A DNA stretch of 64,000 nt from Psychrobacter okhotskensis (GTDB lineage Bacteria; Pseudomonadota; Gammaproteobacteria; Pseudomonadales; Moraxellaceae). The stretch lies in the NCBI RefSeq assembly GCF_013248965.1, contig NZ_JABRVQ010000013.1, forward strand, positions 23,576 through 87,575, read 5' to 3'. Position numbers and translations under genes: made by a program. The notes below the pieces were generated by a model, which saw only the letters and a list, made by a program, of their open reading frames with translations, did no database searches and was not told the DNA's origin. Positions 47,575 through 56,320 of this stretch are shown here, in pieces. Numbering within the stretch: the first letter of the stretch is position 1; the number at the start of each line of letters is the position of its first letter.

Positions 47575-48288
47575 ATGAAAGCTTTAGTTAGTCTCGTCAG
47601 CTTAATCGCCTTTTTGCTGGTGGCGCTACCCGGTCCGCTTTATAAATATGGCATCGTCGATTTGGGTACCGCCTTTACGGGATTTAAATTCGGCGTGTTT
47701 GCTGGCATCGCTGCCCTTATCTTACTCGTTTTACAAATGATATTTAAACGCAAAACAGTGACACTTGGTAGCACGGTAATAGCGCTGCTACTGTCTGCTA
47801 TTGCCATAGCTATGCCGCTAAGTATGATGAATAAAGGCAAAAGTGTACCGCCTATTCACGATATATCGACCGACTTGATTAATCCACCTAAGTTTGTGGC
47901 CATTGCCCCACTACGCGCTGATGCGCCAAATCCCGTTGAGTACGCAGGTGCGGAAGCTGCAAAACAACAACGTGACGCCTATCCGGATCTGAAAACCTTG
48001 AGCTATACGCAATCAAAGTCTGAATTGATCAAGGCGACCGAACAAGCCATCAATAATTTAGGCTGGGATTTGGTAAATAGCGATGCGGATAAAGGCATTG
48101 TCGAAGTGACAGATAGTACGATGTGGTTCGGCTTTAAAGACGACGTTGTCGTACGTGTGACGGATAACGGCAGTGAGCGTCTGCTCGATATTCGCAGTAA
48201 GTCACGGGTTGGCGGTAGTGATTTAGGTAAAAATGCAGAGCGCATTCATAACTTTATTAATGAGTTGGATAAGGTTTTGGGGAAGTAG
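47575..48288 (+). CDS. DUF1499 membrane protein
   Basis: 237 residues: three N-terminal transmembrane segments (to about residue 80), then a soluble DUF1499 domain with PPIHDISTDLINPPKF, LGWDLVNSDADKGIVEVTDSTMWFGFKDDVVVRV and RLLDIRSKSRVGGSDLGKNAERI. Function unknown. CGGAG precedes the ATG. Confidence 0.88.
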   Translation: MKALVSLVSLIAFLLVALPGPLYKYGIVDLGTAFTGFKFGVFAGIAALILLVLQMIFKRKTVTLGSTVIALLLSAIAIAMPLSMMNKGKSVPPIHDISTDLINPPKFVAIAPLRADAPNPVEYAGAEAAKQQRDAYPDLKTLSYTQSKSELIKATEQAINNLGWDLVNSDADKGIVEVTDSTMWFGFKDDVVVRVTDNGSERLLDIRSKSRVGGSDLGKNAERIHNFINELDKVLGK

Positions 48289-48512
48289 TTGGGTTTTAGT
48301 GAAAATAAGGATCTACTAAGATGCTAGGCATTTTGACACTAGACTTTTCCATCCAAAACCCTCTCCTAACCTCACGCCAACGTCCATTTATAGTAACTGA
48401 GTGCTTCGATACCTTTTCTTTACTATTTAGATTGGTTACTCTAAGTCCATACTGCCTTAACCAGTTCTGCATCCTCTTTTAATGACCACTTTGACGTTTA
48501 TAGGATATTTTC

Positions 48513-49994
48513 ATGCGTTTGACTCCAGTTTCTACTTTATCGCTACTTAGCCTTGCTATTGGTTTTAGTTTTGCTAGCACTGCCCAAGCGGCCAAACCTC
48601 CAGCCCCAGACTTATCTAATGCCGAGCTGCAACAATGTTTAGATGGATTAAAAAACTCTAGCAAATTTAGCGGAGTTGATGGTTATACCTTTAACAACTA
48701 TCGCCCAAGCCAGCCTGATCCTAGCGTCATTCAATCGTTGAACTATCAACCAGAGTTTCAAAAAGACGTTTGGGATTATCTCTCATCACTGGTCGATAGC
48801 GAGCGCGTAGAAGACGGTATTCGTGCCAAGCGCCAGTGGGCAGATACTTTGCGTAAAATCGAATCACGCTATGGGGTCAAAGCCGAGCACGTACTAGGCG
48901 TCTGGGGTGTTGAGTCAAACTTCGGTCAGACATTGGGCAAAAAGCCGTTGTTTGAATCCCTAGCGACGCTGTCTTGTTTTGACCGTCGTCAGAGCTACTT
49001 TCAAGGTGAATATGCCAATGCGCTAAAAATCGTTCAAAATGGCGATATTGCGCCAAGTGATATGACTGGCTCATGGGCAGGTGCTTTTGGGCAAACGCAG
49101 TTTATGCCGAGCACCTTTTTAGAATTGGCCGTTGATTTTGATGGCGATGGTCGTCGCGACTTGGTTAATAGCGTCCCTGACGCGCTAGCCTCTACCGCTA
49201 ACTTCTTGGACAATCGTGGTTATCGTACTGGCGAGCCGTGGGGTTACGAAGTCAAACTGCCTAGTGGTTATTGGGCAGCCTCTGACCGAAAGAACAAAAA
49301 GTCTATCAGCCACTGGCGCGATCAAGGGCTAACGCTCGCTAATGGCAGTCCACTGCCTTACGACTTGAATAGTGCAGGATTACTATTACCTGCAGGCGCT
49401 GAAGGCCCTGCTTTCTTAGTGGGTAAAAACTTCGATACGTTTTATTCGTACAACGCATCAGAGAATTACGCTTTAGCCATCGCGCATTTGTCAGACCTAA
49501 TTACCAAAGAAGACAGCAGCAAAACTGACTTCGTCACTGCTTGGCCTACCGATGATCCGGGTATCAGTCGCCAGCAAGCCAAAGACATTCAACAAGCGCT
49601 GTTGAACGCTGGTTATGATATTGGTGAAGTCGACGGCATTATTGGAGACAATACTCGCACTGCGATTCAGCAGTACCAAACCAGTAAGGGCATCTTCCCC
49701 GCTGATGGACGCGCAGGACAGAAGTTCTACCGCGCAGTCATTGGAAATGCAGGAAACATAGCTCCAAGCAGCACACAATATGGCAACCAATATGGGCAAC
49801 CAGCGAACAGTCAGCCTTTACAGCCTGCCTCTGCTGATCGTATGGGACAGTTGATTCAACAACAAACGAGCACTCCCATCACTTACTCCCCTCAGTCGTC
49901 AGTCCAACCATCAAGTTCTGGCAATACGCGTTATCGCCGCGTGACAAGTGCCGATGGTAGCGTGAAGCTCGTGCGTGTTGACGAAGGTTCATAG
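48513..49994 (+). CDS. MltB-family lytic murein transglycosylase with PG-binding domain
   Basis: Signal peptide (ending AQA, about residue 27). The catalytic SLT_2 domain has Glu134 in GVWGVESNFG, GSWAGAFGQTQFMPSTF, and VNSVPDALASTANFL. A C-terminal peptidoglycan-binding domain (about residues 350-410, IQQALLNAGYDIGEVDGIIGDNTRTAIQQYQ) is followed by a Ser/Gln-rich tail. Cleaves glycan strands with 1,6-anhydro product. AGGA lies eight bases before the ATG. Confidence 0.93.
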   Translation: MRLTPVSTLSLLSLAIGFSFASTAQAAKPPAPDLSNAELQQCLDGLKNSSKFSGVDGYTFNNYRPSQPDPSVIQSLNYQPEFQKDVWDYLSSLVDSERVEDGIRAKRQWADTLRKIESRYGVKAEHVLGVWGVESNFGQTLGKKPLFESLATLSCFDRRQSYFQGEYANALKIVQNGDIAPSDMTGSWAGAFGQTQFMPSTFLELAVDFDGDGRRDLVNSVPDALASTANFLDNRGYRTGEPWGYEVKLPSGYWAASDRKNKKSISHWRDQGLTLANGSPLPYDLNSAGLLLPAGAEGPAFLVGKNFDTFYSYNASENYALAIAHLSDLITKEDSSKTDFVTAWPTDDPGISRQQAKDIQQALLNAGYDIGEVDGIIGDNTRTAIQQYQTSKGIFPADGRAGQKFYRAVIGNAGNIAPSSTQYGNQYGQPANSQPLQPASADRMGQLIQQQTSTPITYSPQSSVQPSSSGNTRYRRVTSADGSVKLVRVDEGS

Positions 49995-50001
49995 CACTAC
50001 A

Positions 50002-50044
50002 GCATGTCCTCATTTTTATTACTATTTTTAAAATGAGGGCATGC
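50002..50044. repeat. Compact palindrome with TCCTCA-family ends
   Basis: Arms GCATGTCCTCATTTT and its near complement (50030-50044), separated by about 13 AT bases. The arm matches the left end of the 167-bp element at 5306 (CGTGTCCTCATTTT). It may be a collapsed element rather than a terminator, as a separate terminator follows. Confidence 0.55.
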
Positions 50045-50080
50045 GCTAAGTTTGTGATAAACCTAATTGTTATGGATTAA

Positions 50081-50115
50081 AAAAAGCCACGCTAATATGA
50101 TTAGCGTGGCTTTTT
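50081..50115. terminator. Bidirectional terminator between the transglycosylase and the small acidic gene
   Basis: Perfect 16-bp stem (50081-50096 with 50100-50115), 3-base loop, A5 and T5 flanks. Confidence 0.93.
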
Positions 50116-50145
50116 ATTGATCAATCGATTATCTATTGAGATCAT

Positions 50146-50445
50146 TTATACGATCGGTGGTGGATTGGGTTTGCCATTATCACCATCCCAATTTTCACGG
50201 GCTTTATCATCCAAATCCGCAGGCGTCTTCGGCTCCCATTTACCATTTTCTTTCCAGGTGTCGTCGCCCCAATCTTCGTCTTCCTGTTTTTTGTCCCAAT
50301 CTTTATAGGCTTTACTAGGGTCGATGCCACGGCGCTTCATATCCGCCACTTGCTCTTCTAGCGTGTGATATTGTTCGGCATCATGCATGGTTTTCTCTAG
50401 GCCATCAATCTCTTTTCTTAACTCGTCATGTTTATCATTACTCAT
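50146..50445 (-). CDS. Small charged hypothetical protein
   Basis: 99 residues, very hydrophilic and acidic, with an N-terminal helical/coiled-coil stretch (ELRKEIDGLEKTMHDAEQYHTLEEQVADMKRR) and a Trp/Asp/Lys-rich, Pro-ended C-terminus (DWGDDTW, ENWDGDNGKPNPPP). No family recognised. A good AAGGAG site and flanking terminator support a real gene. Confidence 0.7.
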   Translation of the reverse strand: MSNDKHDELRKEIDGLEKTMHDAEQYHTLEEQVADMKRRGIDPSKAYKDWDKKQEDEDWGDDTWKENGKWEPKTPADLDDKARENWDGDNGKPNPPPIV

Positions 50446-50750
50446 GATAGTGCTCCTTAATCAGTCAATATTATTATACGCTTTTATGTTTGTCGTTTTA
50501 CGGTAGATAAGTTTATATAGGCTAGTACACCATTTGAATCGTTTTTATCTCAATTATTATTTTAATAACTATTATTCTACTAACCAATATCGTAAAACCA
50601 TTTTACGCTATTGACCTTTATTATCACGAGTCTTGGCTAAATTCACAACCGTTGCCGCGTATGCTTTGTATTACAAAACGTAGTAGCAAGCACAGGAAAT
50701 CCGTTGACAATCCTTACCGTGCCATTGATTAGAGTTTCTGATTACCATTA
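50446..50750. other. Spacer upstream of the small acidic gene
   Basis: About 305 AT-rich bases; nothing identified beyond the presumed promoter. Confidence 0.35.
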
Positions 50751-51758
50751 CTAAGTCTGAACGGTTGATTGTTTGTTTTTTAGTAGGTTTTGGGCATAGA
50801 AAGTCAATTTCCACAATTCTTGTGAGACTCGCGTACCATAAGTCGTTAACTGTATCCAGTTCGCCGCGACCAGCTGGCGTTGCAAATGGTTTAAGTCATT
50901 TTGGGCAATTTGGCAGCGTGCTACGGCGTGGACGTTGGGCATCTCTTGCTTGATATCGTGCTCAGCCTTGGAGGCAATGAGGCGATTAATGGCACTTTGT
51001 AAACCGTAGCTTGAGAATGTCGCCGGTATCTTCATCAAGGTGCTCAATATCTCTTGCCACGTTAAGGTCATCGATCTGGTGACATCTGTCAAGTTGCCGC
51101 CAGCATAGGCTTGCGCACTATATTGAATCACAAAAGTGTCTGTTAAGACGATAGGTTTACTGACACTATCCGTGGCAGTACCTTGGTGGACGACACGGTT
51201 ATTTTGTTTTAGCAGCGTGCTCGTAGGGGATGGGGAGATTATGGATTCAGACAAGGCGGCTTGTTTGCTTAGCCGGACTGATTCTTCACTAACCCTTACC
51301 CACACGTCTTTTACGCTATGTTGAATCACCATGTTAGGGTAGGCTTGAATGAGCAGTTTCTCAATATCCGTATCCTCATCATAATGATGCAAATGCTTAG
51401 CTTGCTGAGTAACCGTATTAATAAACTCTTGCAACTGCCGACTGACATCTGCACCCTGAGGATGGTTTTTGACCAAGATGAGTAAAGGCTTGAGCTTGGC
51501 TTTGGCATTCAGATAGCTCAGATGCATTTGACTGACACCAGTGTTTTGCATGGTGCCATAGCTATCGCCAATGATCATTAGCGCATAATCACAGGCATCG
51601 ATACATTGGCGACCGTATAATGAAGCTTTCGGTAACTTACTAGAGACATCGTAGGTTAAGAATGCCCGCGCCTGAAAAAAAATCGCCACACTGTTCAAAA
51701 CCAACAACTGATCGTTGTCAGCGCAAATGACATGAATATGATAACGACGGTTTGGCAA
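50751..51758 (-). CDS. DUF4062-like protein with C-terminal helical region
   Basis: The N-terminal part (NRRYHIHVICADNDQLLVLNSVA..., CIDACDYALMIIGDSYG, KPLLILVKNHP) fits the DUF4062 pattern, a Rossmann-like domain often found in signalling NTPases. The rest (about residues 120-335) has no recognised family and ends in helical segments. I chose the TTG at 51758 because AGAGG lies five bases before it; the frame has no ATG before the domain, and the TTG at 51815 has no ribosome site. Neighbours are housekeeping genes. Confidence 0.6.
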   Translation of the reverse strand: MPNRRYHIHVICADNDQLLVLNSVAIFFQARAFLTYDVSSKLPKASLYGRQCIDACDYALMIIGDSYGTMQNTGVSQMHLSYLNAKAKLKPLLILVKNHPQGADVSRQLQEFINTVTQQAKHLHHYDEDTDIEKLLIQAYPNMVIQHSVKDVWVRVSEESVRLSKQAALSESIISPSPTSTLLKQNNRVVHQGTATDSVSKPIVLTDTFVIQYSAQAYAGGNLTDVTRSMTLTWQEILSTLMKIPATFSSYGLQSAINRLIASKAEHDIKQEMPNVHAVARCQIAQNDLNHLQRQLVAANWIQLTTYGTRVSQELWKLTFYAQNLLKNKQSTVQT

Positions 51759-51959
51759 AATAACCTCTGCGCTTGGATAATGACACAAATAAGTATGGGT
51801 GGAATAAAAGCACAAATATCTTGTCTTGCACAGACTAGCCTAGCATAATCCTAGGCAGATACGCTCAGTTTATTTTCTCATTAGAGGGATAGTAACTGAT
51901 ATAAATGCAAAATTGTGGATATAAAAGGGCTTGCCATTACCTATCAATGATGGAGCTTA

Positions 51960-52949
51960 CTAAGCATAGTACTGTAGGTGTGTCTCTTTGCCAAGCAAAC
52001 GCTGTATCAGTATAGCCAATTTTTCATCATATTTGGTTGCATAAAAAGTCAACGGTGGTCGGTTAATTATGCCCACATCCCTACTCTCTTTATGATCATC
52101 CTGAGCACCATCATTAAGCAAAGCAGAAATTTGGTTTGCCACTAATAGTTGCTTGACCCGTTCAGCAATCGCCTGTCCTGAGTCCACCACTTGTATCGAT
52201 AGCTGTTGCTGTGCAATCTCATCCAATAAGAATGCTTTAAAAAATGGATAATGAGTACAGCCCAGCACCAATTGATCGACTCCGTTTTGTGCAAATATCT
52301 GTAGCTGCTGGCGTAGCCGTTGTGCGGTCTCACACTCTTCTGGCATGCCTGCCTCGACCCAAGGCACCAGCTCTGGATCAAAATACTTGGTCACTAGGGT
52401 ACGGTTAGGACTAGCAATAGCCGTGATGACTTCATTAAGTAGCGTACCGTTCAAAGTTGCTTTGGTGGCCAATACCGCGACATGATTGCTTTTACTTGCT
52501 AACACGGCGGGCTTGAGCGCTGGTACCAAGCCGACAATAGGCAACTGCGGATAACAACGTCTAGCTGTCTCTAAAGCATAAGCAGATGCACTGTTGCAAG
52601 CAATCACAATGAGCTTGCAGCCCTGCTGATACAGCCACTCTACGGCTGTCAAGGTCAATGCTTCGATGTCTTTGCTATCACGATTGCCATACGGTACATG
52701 CAAGGTATCTGCATAATAAACATAACGCTCGGCAGGGAGTTGCTGGGCTAAATGCAGATACACAGAAAGACCACCAACCCCAGAATCAAATAAGCCAATC
52801 GGCGCATTGCGCTCTTTATTAGCCATAGTTTGGCTAACCGAAGTGGTATTTTCAGCGCTATGAATAACCGCTTGTTTAAAATCCTGCTTTTCAACGGCAG
52901 TCGACGGTGTCTCAACTACGTTTAACAGGTTGGCTGCAGCAATATTCAT
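51960..52949 (-). CDS. murI: Glutamate racemase
   Basis: Makes D-glutamate for peptidoglycan. GLFDSGVGGLSVY, catalytic Cys in ACNSASAYAL and the second Cys in GCTHYPFF are present. 329 residues, with about 48 polar residues before the fold, longer than most MurI. Another Met (about residue 42, position 52826) is possible; neither has a strong ribosome site. Confidence 0.94.
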   Translation of the reverse strand: MNIAAANLLNVVETPSTAVEKQDFKQAVIHSAENTTSVSQTMANKERNAPIGLFDSGVGGLSVYLHLAQQLPAERYVYYADTLHVPYGNRDSKDIEALTLTAVEWLYQQGCKLIVIACNSASAYALETARRCYPQLPIVGLVPALKPAVLASKSNHVAVLATKATLNGTLLNEVITAIASPNRTLVTKYFDPELVPWVEAGMPEECETAQRLRQQLQIFAQNGVDQLVLGCTHYPFFKAFLLDEIAQQQLSIQVVDSGQAIAERVKQLLVANQISALLNDGAQDDHKESRDVGIINRPPLTFYATKYDEKLAILIQRLLGKETHLQYYA

Positions 52950-53118
52950 CGGTACGCTACCGCTGTTTTCATATCGATACCTTCATTTCAATAGCATTTC
53001 AATAGCATTTTTCAAATGTTAATTTTTAAACATAATTCTTTAGACGCAATCTTTTAGACACAACCCTTGAAACTTAGCTTCTCAATAGCGCGTTTAAAAC
53101 GGTATTTTTATGATAAAT

Positions 53119-53152
53119 AAAAAACAGTCTATCGTATGGATAGACAGTTTTT
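53119..53152 (-). terminator. Terminator of the DUF1285 gene
   Basis: ACAGTCTATC with GATAGACAGT (one mismatch), 5-base loop, T-rich tail on the minus strand. Confidence 0.82.
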
Positions 53153-53170
53153 ATTGAGGCTTGATGCTAA

Positions 53171-53857
53171 TTAGCCAGCTGGCATCGACAGCTCATAAGA
53201 CTGGCCACCACTTTGCAAGGTCAGTATTGTCTCACCTGCTCGCTCTGTTAATTCGCCGATTTCAGTTAGATGATAAAAGGCATTACGAGCGATCAACGCA
53301 GTCAAGCCATTTCTGACTGGCATATAAGGTTTTACTTGCGTGTCAGCTTGATTATCAGCAGAGTCATCAGCTGTATAAGTCTGCAAAGTAATCGGATGCT
53401 CATCGTCTAAACGTACCACATCGCCAGTCGTCGTGGTAAACTCTAGCCAGCTATGATTAGCTTCTTTAACGATACCAACATCATTGATAAGTAACGGTGC
53501 ATCTTCCACTTGGATGCGAAGTTTTTGTACAGGCGTCTTTAAAAAGTACTCTACTACCCCATTATTTTCTTCTTTCCATAAGATAGTGGCAAATAAGCTC
53601 ACCAATGACTCTCTGGTCATTTGCCCGCCCTCATGCCACCACTCACCGTTGGCTTTGATGACCAAATCCATATCGGCGACTTGTTCAGGATGCCACTTTT
53701 CCAGTGGCGGTATCGACCGACCTTCGCGTGTCCCTGCAGCAGACTTTAAATATTGATTCAGTGCTTCTATAGCATTTGGGTTGGATGCCACGTCCTGCGG
53801 TCTGTTAGCACTGTTTTGCGAATTATTATCCGTCTTAATATTATTATCGCTCATCAT
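53171..53857 (-). CDS. DUF1285-family protein
   Basis: 228-residue cytoplasmic protein. IPPLEKWHPEQVADMDLVIKANGEWWHEGGQMTRESLVSLFATIL and YFLKTPVQKLRIQVEDAPLLI are the DUF1285 core, followed by HSWLEFTTTTGDVVRLD. Function unknown. The first 40 residues are Asn/Asp-rich and likely disordered. AAAGGATT precedes a double ATG. Confidence 0.9.
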   Translation of the reverse strand: MMSDNNIKTDNNSQNSANRPQDVASNPNAIEALNQYLKSAAGTREGRSIPPLEKWHPEQVADMDLVIKANGEWWHEGGQMTRESLVSLFATILWKEENNGVVEYFLKTPVQKLRIQVEDAPLLINDVGIVKEANHSWLEFTTTTGDVVRLDDEHPITLQTYTADDSADNQADTQVKPYMPVRNGLTALIARNAFYHLTEIGELTERAGETILTLQSGGQSYELSMPAG

Positions 53858-54264
53858 CTAATCCTTTACCTAGTAATTAAAGTTTGGAAAATCTACTATT
53901 ACTATAAATTTTAGTTTCGGGTATGATGAGACCATATCGTCATTATACCTTTACTACCCAAATCTTACCTTAACACCGATACTCATAAATGCGTATCGTG
54001 TTTGTAGGACTTTTCTTTTATAATGAGTAACGATTTTTTATTGAAACAGTCAAGTGCGCGTTGTCTTAGTGACACATTTTATTAGCGGATATGTTGATCG
54101 CTTTTTATTCACTAGGTTTAACAGCAACGTTGTCCATTGATGCCGCAAAGACAGTTTCTGTCGAGCAGCCATATGTCTGAGTGAAATTAGCGCCGCAAGC
54201 CTTATTATGCAATTGTTAAGCTAATGATGCCCTGAGATAAGCCACTAAAAGTTTAGGAGTAGGT
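53858..54264. other. Divergent spacer between the DUF1285 and ETF-QO genes
   Basis: About 400 AT-rich bases containing both promoters; no repeat or hairpin identified. Confidence 0.35.
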
Positions 54265-56217
54265 ATGCAAGAGCAAGACAATCAAAAGCCAGTCGTCGAC
54301 GGTGATAGCGTTCACACTGATGCACCAGTCGCGACAGATACGGCCAAGCTAGACACCACAAAGCCAGAGTCAACGACGCTGACCAAAGAAGCGCCAGCTG
54401 AAGAGATTGCTGTCGAAACCGCCGACCTCAAAAAAGCTGAGACCATTGAAACTGCGACAGAAGCAGCAGTCGAACCTGTCGCCGTGGATAAAGAGCCTGC
54501 TGAGAAAGTAGCGGTCGAAAAAACGCCTGAACCAGTAGTAGAACCTGTCGCGGCAGAGCCTGAGATTGAGCGCGAATCAATGGAATTCGACGTCATCATC
54601 GTCGGCGGCGGACCTGCGGGTCTATCTGCTGCGATTCGTCTGCGTCAGCTCGCTATCAAAGCTGGCAATGATGAATTTATGGTTTGTGTGGTTGAAAAAG
54701 GCTCTGAATTCGGTGCTCATACTTTATCTGGCGCTGTTATCGAGCCGCGTGCTTTAAATGAGCTGATACCAGACTGGAAAGAAAAAGGCGCACCGCTAAA
54801 CGTGCCAGCCACCGAAGATCGCTTCTACTACTTAAATTCAGCCACACGCTCTACCAAAGTACCAGATCCTTTAATCCCAGCACCGATGCACAATGACGGC
54901 AACTATATTGTCTCATTGGGAAATGTGGTTCGTTGGTTGGCGGTACAAGCCGAAGAGTTAGAAGTCATGATGTTCCCAGGCTTCCCAGCTGATGACATCT
55001 TATATAATGACGATGGTTCGGTACGCGGTATCCTGACTGGTGATATGGGTGTGGCGGCCAATGGCGAAGCCAAACCAAGCTTTGAGCCGGGTTATGAGCT
55101 GCTTGCCAAATATACTATTTTTGCCGAAGGCAGCCGTGGTCATCTAGGCAAACGCTTAATCAGCCGTTTTGATCTTGATAAAGACTCAGATCCTCAGCAT
55201 TATGGTATTGGTCTAAAAGAATTGTGGGAAGTTGTGCCAGAGAAGCACGAGCAAGGCGTGGTCATGCACGGACTTGGCTGGCCATTGACCGAAACGGGCT
55301 CTACTGGTGGTTGGTGGTTATACTTCGATGAAAACAACCAAGTAAGCTTTGGTCTTGTCGCTGATTTGTCCTATCATAACCCGTACATGTCGCCATTTGA
55401 CGAGATGCAGCGCCTAAAGACGCACCCTGTCATTAAGAATGTACTCGAAGGCGGCAAGCGTATCTCTTACGGCGCTCGTGCTTTGACTAAGGGCGGTCTC
55501 AACTCCTTACCAAAATTTACCTTCCCTGGAGGTGTATTGGTCGGTGATGACGCTGGATTCTTAAACCCAGCTAAAATCAAAGGTACGCACACGTCAATGA
55601 AGTCAGGCATGCTCGCCGCCGAAGCGATTTTCGAAGCGGTACAAGCTGATCGTCAGCATGACGAAGTGATTGCTTATACGACTATGTATAAAGAGTCGTG
55701 GTTGTACCAAGATAATTACGAGTCGCGCAACTTCTCGCCTGCAATACACCGTATGGGTCTATTCATGGGTGGTGCTTTCACCTTTATCGAGCACAACTTA
55801 TTGAAAGGTAAAATGCCATTTACCTTACACGATAACCTGCCAGATTACGATCAGCTAGAGCGTGCCAACCACGCTTATCAGCCTACTTACCTCAAGCCTG
55901 ATGGTAAACTGATCTTTGATAAGTTATCGTCGGTATTTATCTCTAATACCAACCATGCTGAAGATCAACCAACGCACTTAAAACTTACCGATCAAACGGT
56001 GCCTATTTCAATTAACTTACCTTTATATGCTGAGCCAGCACGTTTGTACTGCCCAGCGGGTGTTTATGAAGTAGTCAAAGATGCAGAAGGCGCTAAGTTC
56101 GTTATCAATGCGCAAAACTGTGTGCATTGTAAGACCTGTGATATCAAAGATCCTTCGCAGAACATTACTTGGGTGACGCCAGAAGGTGGCGGCGGTCCTA
56201 ACTATCCAAATATGTAA
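54265..56217 (+). CDS. etfD: Electron-transfer-flavoprotein:ubiquinone oxidoreductase
   Basis: Membrane-associated enzyme passing electrons from reduced ETF to ubiquinone. FAD-binding DVIIVGGGPAGLSAAIRLR (from about residue 108), GRRGHLGKRLI-like FAD contact (GSRGHLGKRL), and a C-terminal 4Fe-4S domain with Cys about 596 and NCVHCKTCDI. Unusual: residues 1-106 form an Ala/Glu/Thr/Val-rich acidic extension before the normal start region ESMEFDV. AGGAG seven bases before ATG 54265 supports its translation, though the Met in SMEFD could be a second start. Confidence 0.95.
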   Translation: MQEQDNQKPVVDGDSVHTDAPVATDTAKLDTTKPESTTLTKEAPAEEIAVETADLKKAETIETATEAAVEPVAVDKEPAEKVAVEKTPEPVVEPVAAEPEIERESMEFDVIIVGGGPAGLSAAIRLRQLAIKAGNDEFMVCVVEKGSEFGAHTLSGAVIEPRALNELIPDWKEKGAPLNVPATEDRFYYLNSATRSTKVPDPLIPAPMHNDGNYIVSLGNVVRWLAVQAEELEVMMFPGFPADDILYNDDGSVRGILTGDMGVAANGEAKPSFEPGYELLAKYTIFAEGSRGHLGKRLISRFDLDKDSDPQHYGIGLKELWEVVPEKHEQGVVMHGLGWPLTETGSTGGWWLYFDENNQVSFGLVADLSYHNPYMSPFDEMQRLKTHPVIKNVLEGGKRISYGARALTKGGLNSLPKFTFPGGVLVGDDAGFLNPAKIKGTHTSMKSGMLAAEAIFEAVQADRQHDEVIAYTTMYKESWLYQDNYESRNFSPAIHRMGLFMGGAFTFIEHNLLKGKMPFTLHDNLPDYDQLERANHAYQPTYLKPDGKLIFDKLSSVFISNTNHAEDQPTHLKLTDQTVPISINLPLYAEPARLYCPAGVYEVVKDAEGAKFVINAQNCVHCKTCDIKDPSQNITWVTPEGGGGPNYPNM

Positions 56218-56243
56218 ATCATATTTGAGATAAAGAAATCAAT

Positions 56244-56278
56244 AAAAAACCGCTCTTAATCATAAGGGCGGTTTTTTT
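56244..56278. terminator. Bidirectional terminator between etfD and the AGCS gene
   Basis: CCGCTCTTA with TAAGGGCGG (one G-T), ATCA loop, long A and T tracts. Confidence 0.92.
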
Positions 56279-56320
56279 TACTTATACATTTTATTTAATA
56301 ATCACAACCAATCTGTCAGC

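Noticed and set aside
50002..50044. Palindrome as the transglycosylase terminator
   Set aside because: No T run after the stem, and a better terminator is present at 50081-50115; its arms match a repeat-element end.
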